Positions 44,418-52,931 of a stretch of 64,000 bases of DNA are shown here, piece by piece (position 1 is the stretch's first letter; each line of letters begins with the position of its first letter). A model generated the notes under the pieces. It made no database searches, was not told the DNA's origin, and was given only the letters and a program-made list of their open reading frames with translations. Location of the stretch: positions 248,001-312,000 of the forward strand of contig NZ_CP058601.1 in NCBI RefSeq assembly GCF_013402815.2. Direction: 5' to 3'. Source of the stretch: Natrinema halophilum (lineage in GTDB: Archaea > Halobacteriota > Halobacteria > Halobacteriales > Natrialbaceae). The translations under genes were made by a program, and so were the position numbers.

Positions 44418-45236
44418 ATGGCTTCGAATTTACTCAACCACCAGATTGACGATATACTCGAGGCAGTTCTCGAGGATGCAACCGGCGACGTATACATGGT
44501 CAACCCCTCCCGAGATGCGATCGAAGAGTTCATTTCGGTCGCGACAGCGTTCGACGGCGAGTTGCCGTCCGTACACATGCTCGCCGACGAACGAACCCTC
44601 AAAGAGGTTATGGACGACTTCATCGTCGCTTCGAACGCGGCCGACCTCATCAGCGAGGACGTTCTCGTGTTACGAACCCTTTCCGAGGCGCCCGAGAATT
44701 CGCTCCTGATTACCGAGGATCGGATCGTCGCAGTCGTTCACGCCGGCGACCGTGTCGGCGGACTCATCACGGACGACGATAGTTTCGTCGAGGACACCTA
44801 TGATACGTACGCAGCACGCTGGGAGGACGCGAGCGACTTCAACCTCCGGACCCCTCCGATCACGAACGTTCGCGAAACGCTGTCCGACGAAATCAGTCCG
44901 TCGGCCGAGGAGGACTTCACCGCGATTCTGAACTCCCTCGAAACCGCGCGGGGCGACGGCGATGGACTCGACGAAGTCACGATTTCGTTGCTCGTTGCAG
45001 CCAAGAATCAGGCACTGCTGTACGATATCAGCAAGTGGGGGGAGGACGTCGGAATCGCCTCGAAAGCGACATTCTCGCGGACGAAGACGAAACTCGAGGA
45101 TATGGGGTTGATCGACACCGAGAAAGTCCCGATCGACGTTGGCCGCCCGCGGCTGCGACTGAAAATCGGCGACGATAGATTGAGTGAAGCGGACAACGGG
45201 CAACTCGCGACTGTTGCACAGAGCATCCTCAACTGA
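44418..45236 (+). CDS. tbsP: Transcriptional regulator TbsP
   Basis: 272 residues, a match to the haloarchaeal DUF5821/TbsP family. The N-terminal NLLNHQIDDILEAVLEDATGDVYMVNPS is the family opening. The middle has LLITEDRIVAVVHAGDRVGGL. The C-terminal winged helix (about 180-260) reads VTISLLVAAKNQALLYDISKW then GEDVGIASKATFSRTKTKLED. In Haloferax TbsP acts with TrmB on gluconeogenic gapII; a similar metabolic role is likely. Start at 44418 agrees with the AT-rich promoter upstream; the longer frame from 44277 is not used. Confidence 0.88.
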   Translation: MASNLLNHQIDDILEAVLEDATGDVYMVNPSRDAIEEFISVATAFDGELPSVHMLADERTLKEVMDDFIVASNAADLISEDVLVLRTLSEAPENSLLITEDRIVAVVHAGDRVGGLITDDDSFVEDTYDTYAARWEDASDFNLRTPPITNVRETLSDEISPSAEEDFTAILNSLETARGDGDGLDEVTISLLVAAKNQALLYDISKWGEDVGIASKATFSRTKTKLEDMGLIDTEKVPIDVGRPRLRLKIGDDRLSEADNGQLATVAQSILN

Positions 45237-45698
45237 CTCCGTTTTCTCCGACGATGGAGAAAATGCAGACTGCAAGAAATACTGAAGGGGATATCCCTGG
45301 AACGAAACCGTAGGTTCGATCGGTGACGGAACGCCGGTTCCGCCTCGAATCACGGCCTATCGCGACGCATTTCCGTCGCGACTGCAGATTTCATTCTCAA
45401 AAGCGAACGCTATGGGCTCTCTGGTTCACTTCGGTACGGCTAGGTCGTCGGTTAACGAGCGCCGCTACTCGCCGTCTGTATCGCTCTGCTACTTGCTTCT
45501 TCGCGATTCCACGAGAATACGCTGTCCCGACATCTCACCGGGCAACGGAAACTAAAGCGAAGACATCGAGGATCGTGCCGACCGTCGGTCGGATAGCCAG
45601 AGGCTCGTTCGGGCGTATCCTGGCCGTGTGACGCTTCCGCAGCTAACGACTCACCGGATGGCGCAAACCCCAAGTCACCGCCGCGAGACGACTCGAGT
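45237..45698. other. 462-bp intergenic region, nothing recognised
   Basis: Between tbsP and rnp3. It begins with a small inverted repeat (tttctccgac-gatggagaaa, about 45244-45263) just after the tbsP stop, perhaps a terminator. No tRNA, no coherent ORF on either strand. Confidence 0.45.
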
Positions 45699-46403
45699 AT
45701 GTACGAGGCCGTCCACGCCCGACCCGATGGTCGGAGCACGGTCGCCAGATTTGCGCAAACAGCGGCCGATTACGGGTTCGAGGGCGTGGTGGTCCGTAAT
45801 CATTCGGACGCCCGAGCGGACTACGACGCCACACGGATCCGCGACGAATACGGAATCGACGTCGTCGAGGGCGTCGAGATTCGCGCAGACAATCGACAGC
45901 AGGCAAGTGGTTCGGTCGGGAACTACCGGACGTCCGAAACTATCGTCGCGATTCACGGCGGTGGGAACGTTCTGAATCGGTTCGCCGCCGAACAGTCGAA
46001 AGTCGACGTGCTCGCTCATCCGATGGCCGACGATGGCGACGTTAACCACGTGCTGGTAAAAGCCGCCATCGAAAACGGCGTGCGGATCGAATTCGCCCTC
46101 GGCGGCGTCCTCCGAAAGAGCGGGGGCCGTCGAGTCCGAATTATCCAGTCGTTGCGAAAATTGCGGGAGATCGTCGACCACTACGATGCTCCCTACGTCG
46201 TCAGCGCGGATCCAAAGTCACACCTCGAGTTACGTGCACCTCGCGAACTGAAAGCGGTCGGCGAACAAATCGGCTTCTCCGAGGCGTTCATCGAAGCGGG
46301 TCTCGCTGAGTGGGGTCGTCTCGCCGAGCACAACCGACACGTCCAGTCCGAGTCGTTCATTGAGCCGGGGGTCCAACGAGGCAGGTATGAAGAAGAGTCG
46401 TGA
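45699..46403 (+). CDS. rnp3: RNase P protein component 3 (Rpp30)
   Basis: 234 residues. TIM-barrel-like Rpp30: the N-terminal YEAVHARPDGRSTVARFAQT, the strand FEGVVVRNHSD, IDVVEGVEIRADNRQQ, VDVLAHPM and VRIEFALGGVLRKSGGRRV are typical. It is part of archaeal RNase P, which trims the 5' leader of tRNA, and pairs with Rnp2 (Pop5), found 0.6 kb downstream. The 3' end overlaps the methyltransferase gene by 17 bp. First gene of the block rnp3-methyltransferase-rnp2, likely one transcript. Confidence 0.95.
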   Translation: MYEAVHARPDGRSTVARFAQTAADYGFEGVVVRNHSDARADYDATRIRDEYGIDVVEGVEIRADNRQQASGSVGNYRTSETIVAIHGGGNVLNRFAAEQSKVDVLAHPMADDGDVNHVLVKAAIENGVRIEFALGGVLRKSGGRRVRIIQSLRKLREIVDHYDAPYVVSADPKSHLELRAPRELKAVGEQIGFSEAFIEAGLAEWGRLAEHNRHVQSESFIEPGVQRGRYEEES

Positions 46404-47016
46404 GGATCACGCGGCCCGGTTCGACGACAAAGCTGGGGAGTACGACGAATCGCAATCGGACGAGTACCGCGCCTGTGCAAATGCCGTCGTGGAATACGCT
46501 GCACCAGAAGCCGATGACGTCGTTCTGGACCTCGGCACCGGTACGGGAGCGATCGCCCTGGGAGTCGCACCAGACGCTGCCAGGGTCGTCGGCCGCGACA
46601 TTAGCGAGGGGATGCTCGAGGAAGCAGCGCGGAAGGCCAACAAACGCGGCCTCGAAAATCTCACATTCGGCTCCGGGACGTTCCGGGAACCGAACTACGA
46701 TGGGCCGGTCGACACGGTTACCTCGAACTTCGCTCTTCATCACCTCTCTGACGCGGAAAAACGCGAGGCGATTGCGGTCATCGCAGGGTTCGAACCCCGG
46801 AAATTCATCCTCGGGGACGTGATGTTCTTCGGGGAGCCGAATCCAGACGTGCCGTTTTATTCTCCCGACGTCGACGATCCGGCGACCGTCGGGCTGCTGG
46901 CGGATGCCTTTACCGACGCGGGTTTCTCACTGACGGCCGTCGAGCGCGTTCACGATCAGGTCGGCGTGTTGGTGGCAGAGCGTAGTCACACTGCAGCACA
47001 ACGTGGTGCGGAGTAG
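46387..47016 (+). CDS. Class I SAM-dependent methyltransferase
   Basis: 209 residues. Motif I VLDLGTGTGAIALGV (about 48-62), motif II-like VVGRDISEGMLEEA, and post-motif GPVDTVTSNFALHHLSDAEKREA define the Rossmann methyltransferase fold. The substrate is unknown. Its place between the two RNase P protein genes suggests RNA processing or translation. The ATG at 46387 lies inside the rnp3 end, and 11 bp separate its stop from rnp2. Confidence 0.92.
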   Translation: MKKSREDHAARFDDKAGEYDESQSDEYRACANAVVEYAAPEADDVVLDLGTGTGAIALGVAPDAARVVGRDISEGMLEEAARKANKRGLENLTFGSGTFREPNYDGPVDTVTSNFALHHLSDAEKREAIAVIAGFEPRKFILGDVMFFGEPNPDVPFYSPDVDDPATVGLLADAFTDAGFSLTAVERVHDQVGVLVAERSHTAAQRGAE

Positions 47017-47027
47017 GAGAGTCGGGT

Positions 47028-47375
47028 ATGAAACACCTCCCGAAACATCTCCGGCCGCGCTGGCGGTATCTCGCCGTTTCCCTCGAGACCCGATCAGGCG
47101 ACCGGATCGATAGACGGTCGTTCCAGCGAGAAGTATGGTACGCAGGGCAGAATCTACTGGGCGATCCGGGCAGTGCCGACGCAGATCTGACCGTCGTTCG
47201 GTTTGCGTTCGGGGACGGAAGCGGACGGGCGATCGTCAGAGCCCGCCGCGGCGAGACCGACCCCGCTCGTGCGGCACTGGCCTGCATCGACGAAGTCGAC
47301 GGTGCGTCCATAGGAGTATGCGTCCGCGGCAGTAGTGGCACGATTCGCGCCGCCGACGACAAATTCCAGGACTGA
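47028..47375 (+). CDS. rnp2: RNase P protein component 2 (Pop5)
   Basis: 115 residues, normal for archaeal Pop5. The N-terminal LPKHLRPRWRYLAVSLE and the FQREVWYAGQNLLGD, LTVVRFAFGDGSGRAIVRARR segments make the RRM-like fold that binds the catalytic RNA and Rpp30. Encoded with rnp3, so both subunits of the heterotetramer come from one operon. Followed by a 105-bp gap and a candidate small ORF before psmA. Confidence 0.95.
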   Translation: MKHLPKHLRPRWRYLAVSLETRSGDRIDRRSFQREVWYAGQNLLGDPGSADADLTVVRFAFGDGSGRAIVRARRGETDPARAALACIDEVDGASIGVCVRGSSGTIRAADDKFQD

Positions 47376-47480
47376 TCACGAACGGGCCGTTCGTTTGGTC
47401 CCGTTCCGGCGCCGCCACCGCCATCGTGGTAAGAAAACTATTTAGGACGCCGCGGGCAAGATTCGGAAGAGAGAAACGTC

Positions 47481-47588
47481 GTGTTCGGGAACGAGGAGCG
47501 AGTCGCCGTCCTTCGGGATTGCGTTGGGGATTGGCGGCTCGATGAGGCGTTCACGGGTGCGACAGACCTCGATTGCGATTTAGCGTGA
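47481..47588 (+). CDS. Candidate 35-aa acidic ORF upstream of psmA
   Basis: GTG at 47481 opens a frame (FGNEERVAVLRDCVGDWRLD...) that ends in TGA 4 bp before the psmA ATG. It is acidic, contains no rare-looking stretches, and an AACTATTTAGG element lies about 36-45 bp upstream. It might be a small protein, a leader ORF controlling psmA, or chance. It is given low confidence because only composition and position support it. Confidence 0.3.
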   Translation: MFGNEERVAVLRDCVGDWRLDEAFTGATDLDCDLA

Positions 47589-47592
47589 TACT

Positions 47593-48351
47593 ATGCAGGG
47601 ACAAGCCCAACAGCAGGCGTACGACCGTGGCATCACGATCTTCTCGCCCGACGGCCGACTCTATCAGGTCGAGTACGCTCGCGAGGCGGTCAAGCGAGGA
47701 ACAGCTAGCATCGGTGTGCGAACCAACGACGGCGTCGTTCTCGCCGTCGACAAACGAGTCCCGTCCCCGCTGCTTGAGGACTCGAGCGTCGAGAAGATTC
47801 ACAAGGCCGACGATCACGTCGGCATCGCGAGCGCGGGCCACGTCGCCGACGCCCGCCAGCTTATCGACTTCGCGCGCCGCCAGACGCAGGTCAACCAACT
47901 GCGCTACGGCGAGCCGATCGGCGTCGAAACGCTAACCAAGGAAGTCACCGACCACATTCAGCAGTACACCCAGGTCGGCGGCGCCCGACCGTTCGGCGTC
48001 GCGTTGATCGTCGGCGGCATCGATAACGGCGAACCCCGTCTCTTCGAGACGGATCCGTCGGGAACGCCCTACGAGTGGAAGGCACTGGCCGTCGGCGCCG
48101 ACCGCGGAGAACTCCAGAATTACCTCGAGGAGAACTACGACGACGAGGCCGACCTCGATGGCGGTATCCGGCTCGCACTCGATGCGCTCGCATCGGTCAA
48201 CGACGGCTCGTTGCTTCCCAGCGAAGTCGGGCTGGCGACCGTCGACGTCGAAACCGAGTCCTTCGAGATGTTCGAACGCGACCGAATTGCAGACCACCTC
48301 GAGGAGAACGACCTCCTCGATACGGGCGAAGACGACGAACCCGACGAGTAA
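47593..48351 (+). CDS. psmA: Proteasome alpha subunit
   Basis: 252 residues. Alpha-type features: the N-terminal YDRGITIFSPDGRLYQVEYAREAV gate region, RGTASIGVRTNDGVVLAVDKR, the KIHKADDHVG start of the fold, GARPFGVALIVGG, and a long acidic C-terminal tail (about 230-252) typical of haloarchaeal PsmA, where an HbYX-type docking partner binds nearby pockets. It forms the outer rings of the 20S core and gates entry, together with PAN ATPases. Conserved neighbour of RNase P and SBDS genes in archaea. Confidence 0.97.
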   Translation: MQGQAQQQAYDRGITIFSPDGRLYQVEYAREAVKRGTASIGVRTNDGVVLAVDKRVPSPLLEDSSVEKIHKADDHVGIASAGHVADARQLIDFARRQTQVNQLRYGEPIGVETLTKEVTDHIQQYTQVGGARPFGVALIVGGIDNGEPRLFETDPSGTPYEWKALAVGADRGELQNYLEENYDDEADLDGGIRLALDALASVNDGSLLPSEVGLATVDVETESFEMFERDRIADHLEENDLLDTGEDDEPDE

Positions 48352-48361
48352 TCGAGACACA

Positions 48362-48467
48362 GCGGACCGCAGCTTACGAGTCGCGTTTTTACGGTTCCAC
48401 TGTGAGAGTGCGGACCGCAGCGTACGATTCGCGTTTTCTTAGGGGCCACTGTAAGAGTGCGGACCGC
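48362..48467 (+). repeat. 48-49-bp tandem repeat, 2.2 copies, downstream of psmA
   Basis: Copy 1 at 48362-48409, copy 2 at 48410-48458, and the start of a third (gcggaccgc) at 48459-48467. Each unit begins gcggaccgc and ends with a ccactgt-agagt block; copies 1 and 2 agree in about four positions out of five. It lies 11 bp after the psmA stop. The rest of 48468-48610 shows nothing else. Confidence 0.7.
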
Positions 48468-48610
48468 TCGGTGGACTCCCACACCGTCAGACGGCACTTG
48501 CTATCAGCTAGTGGTAGCAGACGGCGTCTGCCGATGGTCGATTCGTGACGAGTCTCTCCCTGAACAGGATCGATCGTGACGGTGTATTCGGTGGCTCGTC
48601 GGGAAACACT

Positions 48611-48619
48611 CTTTAAATT
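48611..48619 (+). promoter_or_regulatory. TATA element of the SBDS gene
   Basis: CTTTAAATT, 20-28 bp before the ATG at 48639; it fixes the start against an upstream frame from 48576. Confidence 0.6.
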
Positions 48620-48638
48620 GGCGGGGAAACCGTTTGGT

Positions 48639-49364
48639 ATGATTTCGCTCGACGAGGCGGTGACGGCGCGACTCGAATCACACGGGGCGCGCTTCGAGGT
48701 GCTTGTCGATCCTGACGCAGCGCTCGCGATCAAACGCAACGAGTTCGAGGGCAACCTCGAGGACGTGATCGCCGCAGAGGACGTCTTCGAGGACGCCTCC
48801 CGGGGCGACCGGCCGGCGGAAGACGACCTCGAGAAAGTCTTTGAGACGACGGACCCGCTCGAGATCATTCCGGCGGTCATCAAGCAGGGCGAGATCCAGA
48901 TCACGGCCGACCAGCGCCGCGAGATGCAAGAACAGAAGCGCAAGCAGCTGATCGACACCATCACGCGCAACGCGGTCAATCCGCAAATGGATAACGCGCC
49001 CCATCCACCGGAACGGATCGAGAACGCACTCGAGGAAGCCGGCTTTACCGTCGATCCGATGGAGCCGGTCCAGCAGCAGGTCGACGACGCCCTGGATGCA
49101 CTTCGCCCGGTGATTCCGATCAGGTTCGAGGAAGTTACCGTCGCCGTCCAGGTGCCGGCCGAACACGCCGGCAGCGCACAGGCCCAGATCCGCCAGTTCG
49201 GCGATCTAGAGCGCGAAGAGTGGCAGAACGACGGCTCGTGGATCGGCGTTCTCACGTTCCCCGCGGGATTGCAAAACGAGTTCTACGACGTGGTCAACGA
49301 ACACACAAGCGGCGAAGCTGAGACGGAGATAATCAAGGACAAGGACGATCTGAAGACGCGATAG
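48639..49364 (+). CDS. SBDS-family ribosome maturation protein
   Basis: 241 residues, three domains. The FYSH domain (about 1-90) includes VTARLESHGARFEVLVDPDAAL and FEDASRGDRPAEDDLEKVFE. The central helical domain (about 91-165) reads ITADQRREMQEQKRKQLIDT and NPQMDNAPHPPERIENALEE. The C-terminal ferredoxin-like domain starts IPIRFEEVTVAVQVP. SBDS releases the anti-association factor aIF6 from the large ribosomal subunit together with a GTPase. Its position after psmA is conserved in archaea. Confidence 0.96.
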   Translation: MISLDEAVTARLESHGARFEVLVDPDAALAIKRNEFEGNLEDVIAAEDVFEDASRGDRPAEDDLEKVFETTDPLEIIPAVIKQGEIQITADQRREMQEQKRKQLIDTITRNAVNPQMDNAPHPPERIENALEEAGFTVDPMEPVQQQVDDALDALRPVIPIRFEEVTVAVQVPAEHAGSAQAQIRQFGDLEREEWQNDGSWIGVLTFPAGLQNEFYDVVNEHTSGEAETEIIKDKDDLKTR

Positions 49365-49403
49365 CGCCTCGCAACGGCCGCGGTTGCGTACCGCGTGTGC
49401 CGC

Positions 49404-49718
49404 TTATCCGCGTTTGAAGCCGATCAGTAAGCCGCCGGTAAAACCCGCGCCAATCGATAGCGTCGAAAGGATCGACTGGATCCAGTGTACGTCGACGTCC
49501 TGTGCACGAGCTTGCGTCTCGAGAAGACCCGCAGAGAGACGGTTCCAGTCGACGATGAGGATTCCCTGCGACTCGAGGTAGCGAAAGACCATCAACTGGA
49601 CGCCGACGATGACTGCCACCAGTTTCGCGATCTTCTTCGCGGCGAACCCCATGAGTCCGCCGATAGCTGCACCGCCCCCGAATTCGATACCGAGTGCCGC
49701 CGGATCGACGTCTATCAT
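49404..49718 (-). CDS. FUN14-family membrane protein
   Basis: 104 residues. Glycine-rich N-terminal helix EFGGGAAIGGLMGFAAKKIAKL, second helix LVAVIVGVQLMVFRYLESQG, and third helix ILSTLSIGAGFTGGLLIGFKRG match the FUN14/FUNDC1 family. Small membrane proteins of unknown function in archaea. The ATG at 49718 begins directly at the family N-terminus. Convergent with the SBDS gene. Confidence 0.92.
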   Translation of the reverse strand: MIDVDPAALGIEFGGGAAIGGLMGFAAKKIAKLVAVIVGVQLMVFRYLESQGILIVDWNRLSAGLLETQARAQDVDVHWIQSILSTLSIGAGFTGGLLIGFKRG

Positions 49719-50163
49719 TATTCATTCCCATTCGAGTCGATACCTATGACTGTTGTGTTGACCGCTTCCCCCGCATAAAGACGCGAGTACGCAATCGCGC
49801 CCTCGATATCGTATGCAATCGACCTCTGTATCACTCGAGTACGGCCACCCATCGAGAGCCACGAACGCGGCGAGTTGTTCGACCGAGTGGCGTTTCGAGT
49901 CGTCGGCCAAGAGAGTCAGGAAGGGCTAACGAGCACGGGATTCAAGACGGTTGGCCGCGTACGGCCAGCTATGAGCTACGCGCGTTCAACGGAGGTGTTC
50001 GACCGGCATCGTTGACGTCTTCGAGGTTGCGTGGCGGTGTCCACCTGGACCTGGTCGCCGCGAGCGGCGCGGACGACGGTCGAATCATCTGATCGACCAG
50101 CGACAGGCGACAGCACGCAAACGCGCGCGACCGACCACGTACGACAGAGACTGAGCTACCTGC
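49719..50163. other. 445-bp intergenic region, nothing recognised
   Basis: Between the FUN14 gene and hflX, which are divergent. Open frames are basic and lack the acidic composition of real genes. No clear TATA element for hflX is seen; its leader may begin anywhere here. Confidence 0.45.
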
Positions 50164-51465
50164 ATGAACACGATCATTGCAAAACGCGTCGATTCAGGCA
50201 CGGCAAACACGAGCGAGATTCGCGATCTGGCCCGAGCGGCGGGATACACCGTCGTCGGTGAGATTACGCAATCGCGACGAGCAGATCCAGCACTCCAGAT
50301 CGGCGAGGGGAAAGCCGAGGAACTGGCCGATATCGCAGCAGAAACTGACGCCACGACCGTTATTTTCGACAACAGGCTAGGCCCCTATCAGACGTACAAC
50401 CTCGGACAGCTTCTTCCGGACGGTGTGGAGGTCATCGACCGGTTTACACTAATCCTCGAGATTTTCGGTCAGCGTGCCCAGACCCGCAAAGCACAGTTAC
50501 AGGTCGAACTGGCCGAACTTCGATACGAACTCCCGCGTGCGGAGGCGAAGACGAGCCTCGCGAAACGCGAGGAACACCCCGGGTTCATGGGGCTGGGTGA
50601 GTACGACGAGAGCCGCGAACGGGACATCAAAGACCAGATCAGCCGGATCAAGGACGAACTCGAGCGAATCGAACAAACCGAACAACACCGGCGGGAGCGT
50701 CGGCGCGATTCGGGGTTCGATCTCGTCGCGCTGGCGGGGTATACGAACGCCGGAAAGTCGACCCTCTTGCGCCGGCTCGCGTCCGATCTCGAGGTTTCGG
50801 AAAACGAGGATCTCCACCCGGATCTAGATGCGACGGCCGAGTCCCAGGACAAGCTGTTTACGACGCTCGGGACGACGACTCGACGCGCCGACCTCGAGCC
50901 GCGGGACGTCCTGGTGACCGACACTGTCGGGTTCATCAGCGACCTCCCCCACTGGCTGGTCGAATCGTTCAAATCAACGCTCGACTCGGTCTACCGTGCG
51001 GATCTTGTCTTGCTCGTCGTCGACGTCAGCGAGCCCGTCGACGAAATCCACGAGAAGCTGGTTACCTCTCACGACACCCTCTACGAGCGCAACGAGGCCC
51101 CGATCGTGACGGTGCTAAATAAGATCGATCAGGTCAGCGACGACGAACTCGCGGAGAAACGAGCGGCTCTTTCGTCGCTCGCCCCGAACCCGGTTCCCGT
51201 CAGTGCCAAGGAGGGGCTGAACGTCGACGGCCTGCTCGAGCGAATCGACGACGAACTTCCGGACTGGAAGTGCGAGCGGCTACTGTTACCGATGACTGAC
51301 GATACAATGAGCGTCGTCTCCTGGCTTCACGACAACGCCCACGTCGAAGACGTAAACTACGGCGACGAGGACGTGGTCGTTTCGTTCGAAGCCCGTCCCG
51401 CGGTGGTCTCCCAAGCACGCTCACGCGCGAGCGAGTTACGGACGGCTGCAGCGGAATCGGCGTAG
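50164..51465 (+). CDS. hflX: GTPase HflX
   Basis: 433 residues. The N-terminal HflX domain (about 1-110; LQIGEGKAEELADIAAET then VIFDNRLGPYQTYNLGQLL), the coiled-coil linker with TRKAQLQVELAELRYELPRA, and the G domain: G1 GYTNAGKST (about 192-200), G2 around FTTLGTTTRRADL, G3 DTVGFI, G4 NKID. It binds the large ribosomal subunit and splits or rescues stalled ribosomes in bacteria; the archaeal role is assumed similar. Single gene, convergent with the damaged permease gene. Confidence 0.95.
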   Translation: MNTIIAKRVDSGTANTSEIRDLARAAGYTVVGEITQSRRADPALQIGEGKAEELADIAAETDATTVIFDNRLGPYQTYNLGQLLPDGVEVIDRFTLILEIFGQRAQTRKAQLQVELAELRYELPRAEAKTSLAKREEHPGFMGLGEYDESRERDIKDQISRIKDELERIEQTEQHRRERRRDSGFDLVALAGYTNAGKSTLLRRLASDLEVSENEDLHPDLDATAESQDKLFTTLGTTTRRADLEPRDVLVTDTVGFISDLPHWLVESFKSTLDSVYRADLVLLVVDVSEPVDEIHEKLVTSHDTLYERNEAPIVTVLNKIDQVSDDELAEKRAALSSLAPNPVPVSAKEGLNVDGLLERIDDELPDWKCERLLLPMTDDTMSVVSWLHDNAHVEDVNYGDEDVVVSFEARPAVVSQARSRASELRTAAAESA

Positions 51466-51479
51466 CGAACGGTCGCATG

Positions 51480-52767
51480 AACACCGACCGCGGGAATCTC
51501 CTGTCCACGGTATCGGATTGGGCTGGCTCCACGGGCGTGTGGTCCCGCACACGGAGTGTTGCGAAGTGCCGGTACAAGGGGGAAAACGAACTCCTCGGCC
51601 AGCCCTCTCACTTTCGTCTCGCCCGCGTAGACGATCACGGGAACGTCAGCGGCTTCTGCGCGGTCGACGACGCGATCCGGAGTGCTTCCGAGGATTCACT
51701 GCCGGAGGCGTCGCGTTCGTGACGCGCCGATGACGAGTATCCCCCCGTTTTCGGCGGCGGTCGTCACGAGTCCGTCCGCGACCGAGGGAGCGGTAACGCT
51801 TTGAACCTGGACGGATTCTGCCTCCGGAAGCGCGTTCAGTGTACTTTCGGGGTCCTCGGCCGTGCCGGCACCGCCCGTGGGGCTAACGTTGATGACGTAC
51901 ACCTCGGAGCCGCCGGCAGCGAGTTCGTTGACGAGCGACAAGAGCGCCTCGTGGTGCGGGCCGCCGCCCGCACCGACGTTGACGGTGGCCGGAATCTCCG
52001 GTACCAGCCCCTCGAACCCTTTCGAGAAGAGTACGTCACAGGGCGCGTCGAACTCGACGCGCTGGGTGATCTCGGGACTCTCCTCGGGAAATCCCATGAG
52101 GATCAGATCGACCGATCGATCTCTGGCCGTCTGGCCGATGCTGAAGCCGACGTCGCGCGAGATGTGTCCCTCGACGGTATACTCCGCGTCGAGGTCGGCG
52201 TCGGCGATGACGTCTCCGATCCGGGATGCGTGATCCTCCGCAGTGTCGACGACCATTTCGATCGGAGTCTGGTCCGGTATGAAGTGACGTTACCGACCCG
52301 AATTATCGTGTCGGACGCATACAGGTTTCCGACCATATCCGCCAGTCGAACGTGGGTCGGCGCGCGGTCGGGTCGTCGAATCGGAACGAGAATTTGATAG
52401 CGCTCCTCGTCCGCGACGGCCTCGTCTTCGCCTCTCGATTCGACCGAGGACGTTTCGACCGCCGAACCGCCGCCGCCGACCGATCCAGCTGCCGCCTCGT
52501 TCGGCGAGTACGGCGAAACGACCTGCTCGAACAGTTCTTCGGTCTTCTGGGTGGCGCCCCAGATCAGATACGCCGCGAGCAACGCGGTGACGAGCACCGA
52601 ACCGGTGATAACGCCGATGATCGGCAGGCTCGTGATGAGCGCCAGATTAGCCCCGATTCCGACGACCGGCAACAGCGCCAGCAGCGTGACACGGACCGGA
52701 CGATCGAGGTCCCCAACCCCAGCGCGAATGCAACCCAGAAACCGAGCGTTCGGGTGTGCTCGACCAT
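51480..52767 (-). pseudogene. Amino-acid permease fused to USP domains, multiply damaged
   Basis: On the minus strand the pieces are, in order: an N-terminal start EHTRTLGFWVAFALGLG (from ATG at 52767); in another frame a last membrane helix pair (LLALLPVVGIGANLALIT then IIGVITGSVLVTALLAAYL); a linker; and DEERYQILVPIRRPDRA, the first universal-stress domain. A frame change follows near 52290, and the second USP domain runs from HFIPDQTPIEMVVDTAEDHA to GGILVIGASRTRRLRQ. There a TGA replaces the expected Trp (near 51703), and the frame goes on (ILGSTPDRVVDRAEAADVPV). Most of the about 12 membrane helices are deleted. Intact relatives have about 740 residues. Confidence 0.8.
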
Positions 52768-52931
52768 ATACGCCGTTCGAGGGTGGGTCGGGTAAACGGT
52801 TAGACGGAACACGCAACCCCAGTGACCGAATCGGCGGAAGATGCAAATGCCGATCGGTCCAGCGAACGCCGGAGATGACCCAGTTTCTCCGAACCACATG
52901 TTATAAATCACTGACTCAAGTCCGCTAACAT

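Noticed and set aside
46783-46800. tRNA-like ggttcgaacccc
   Set aside because: It lies inside the methyltransferase reading frame (GFEPRKF) with no cloverleaf around it.
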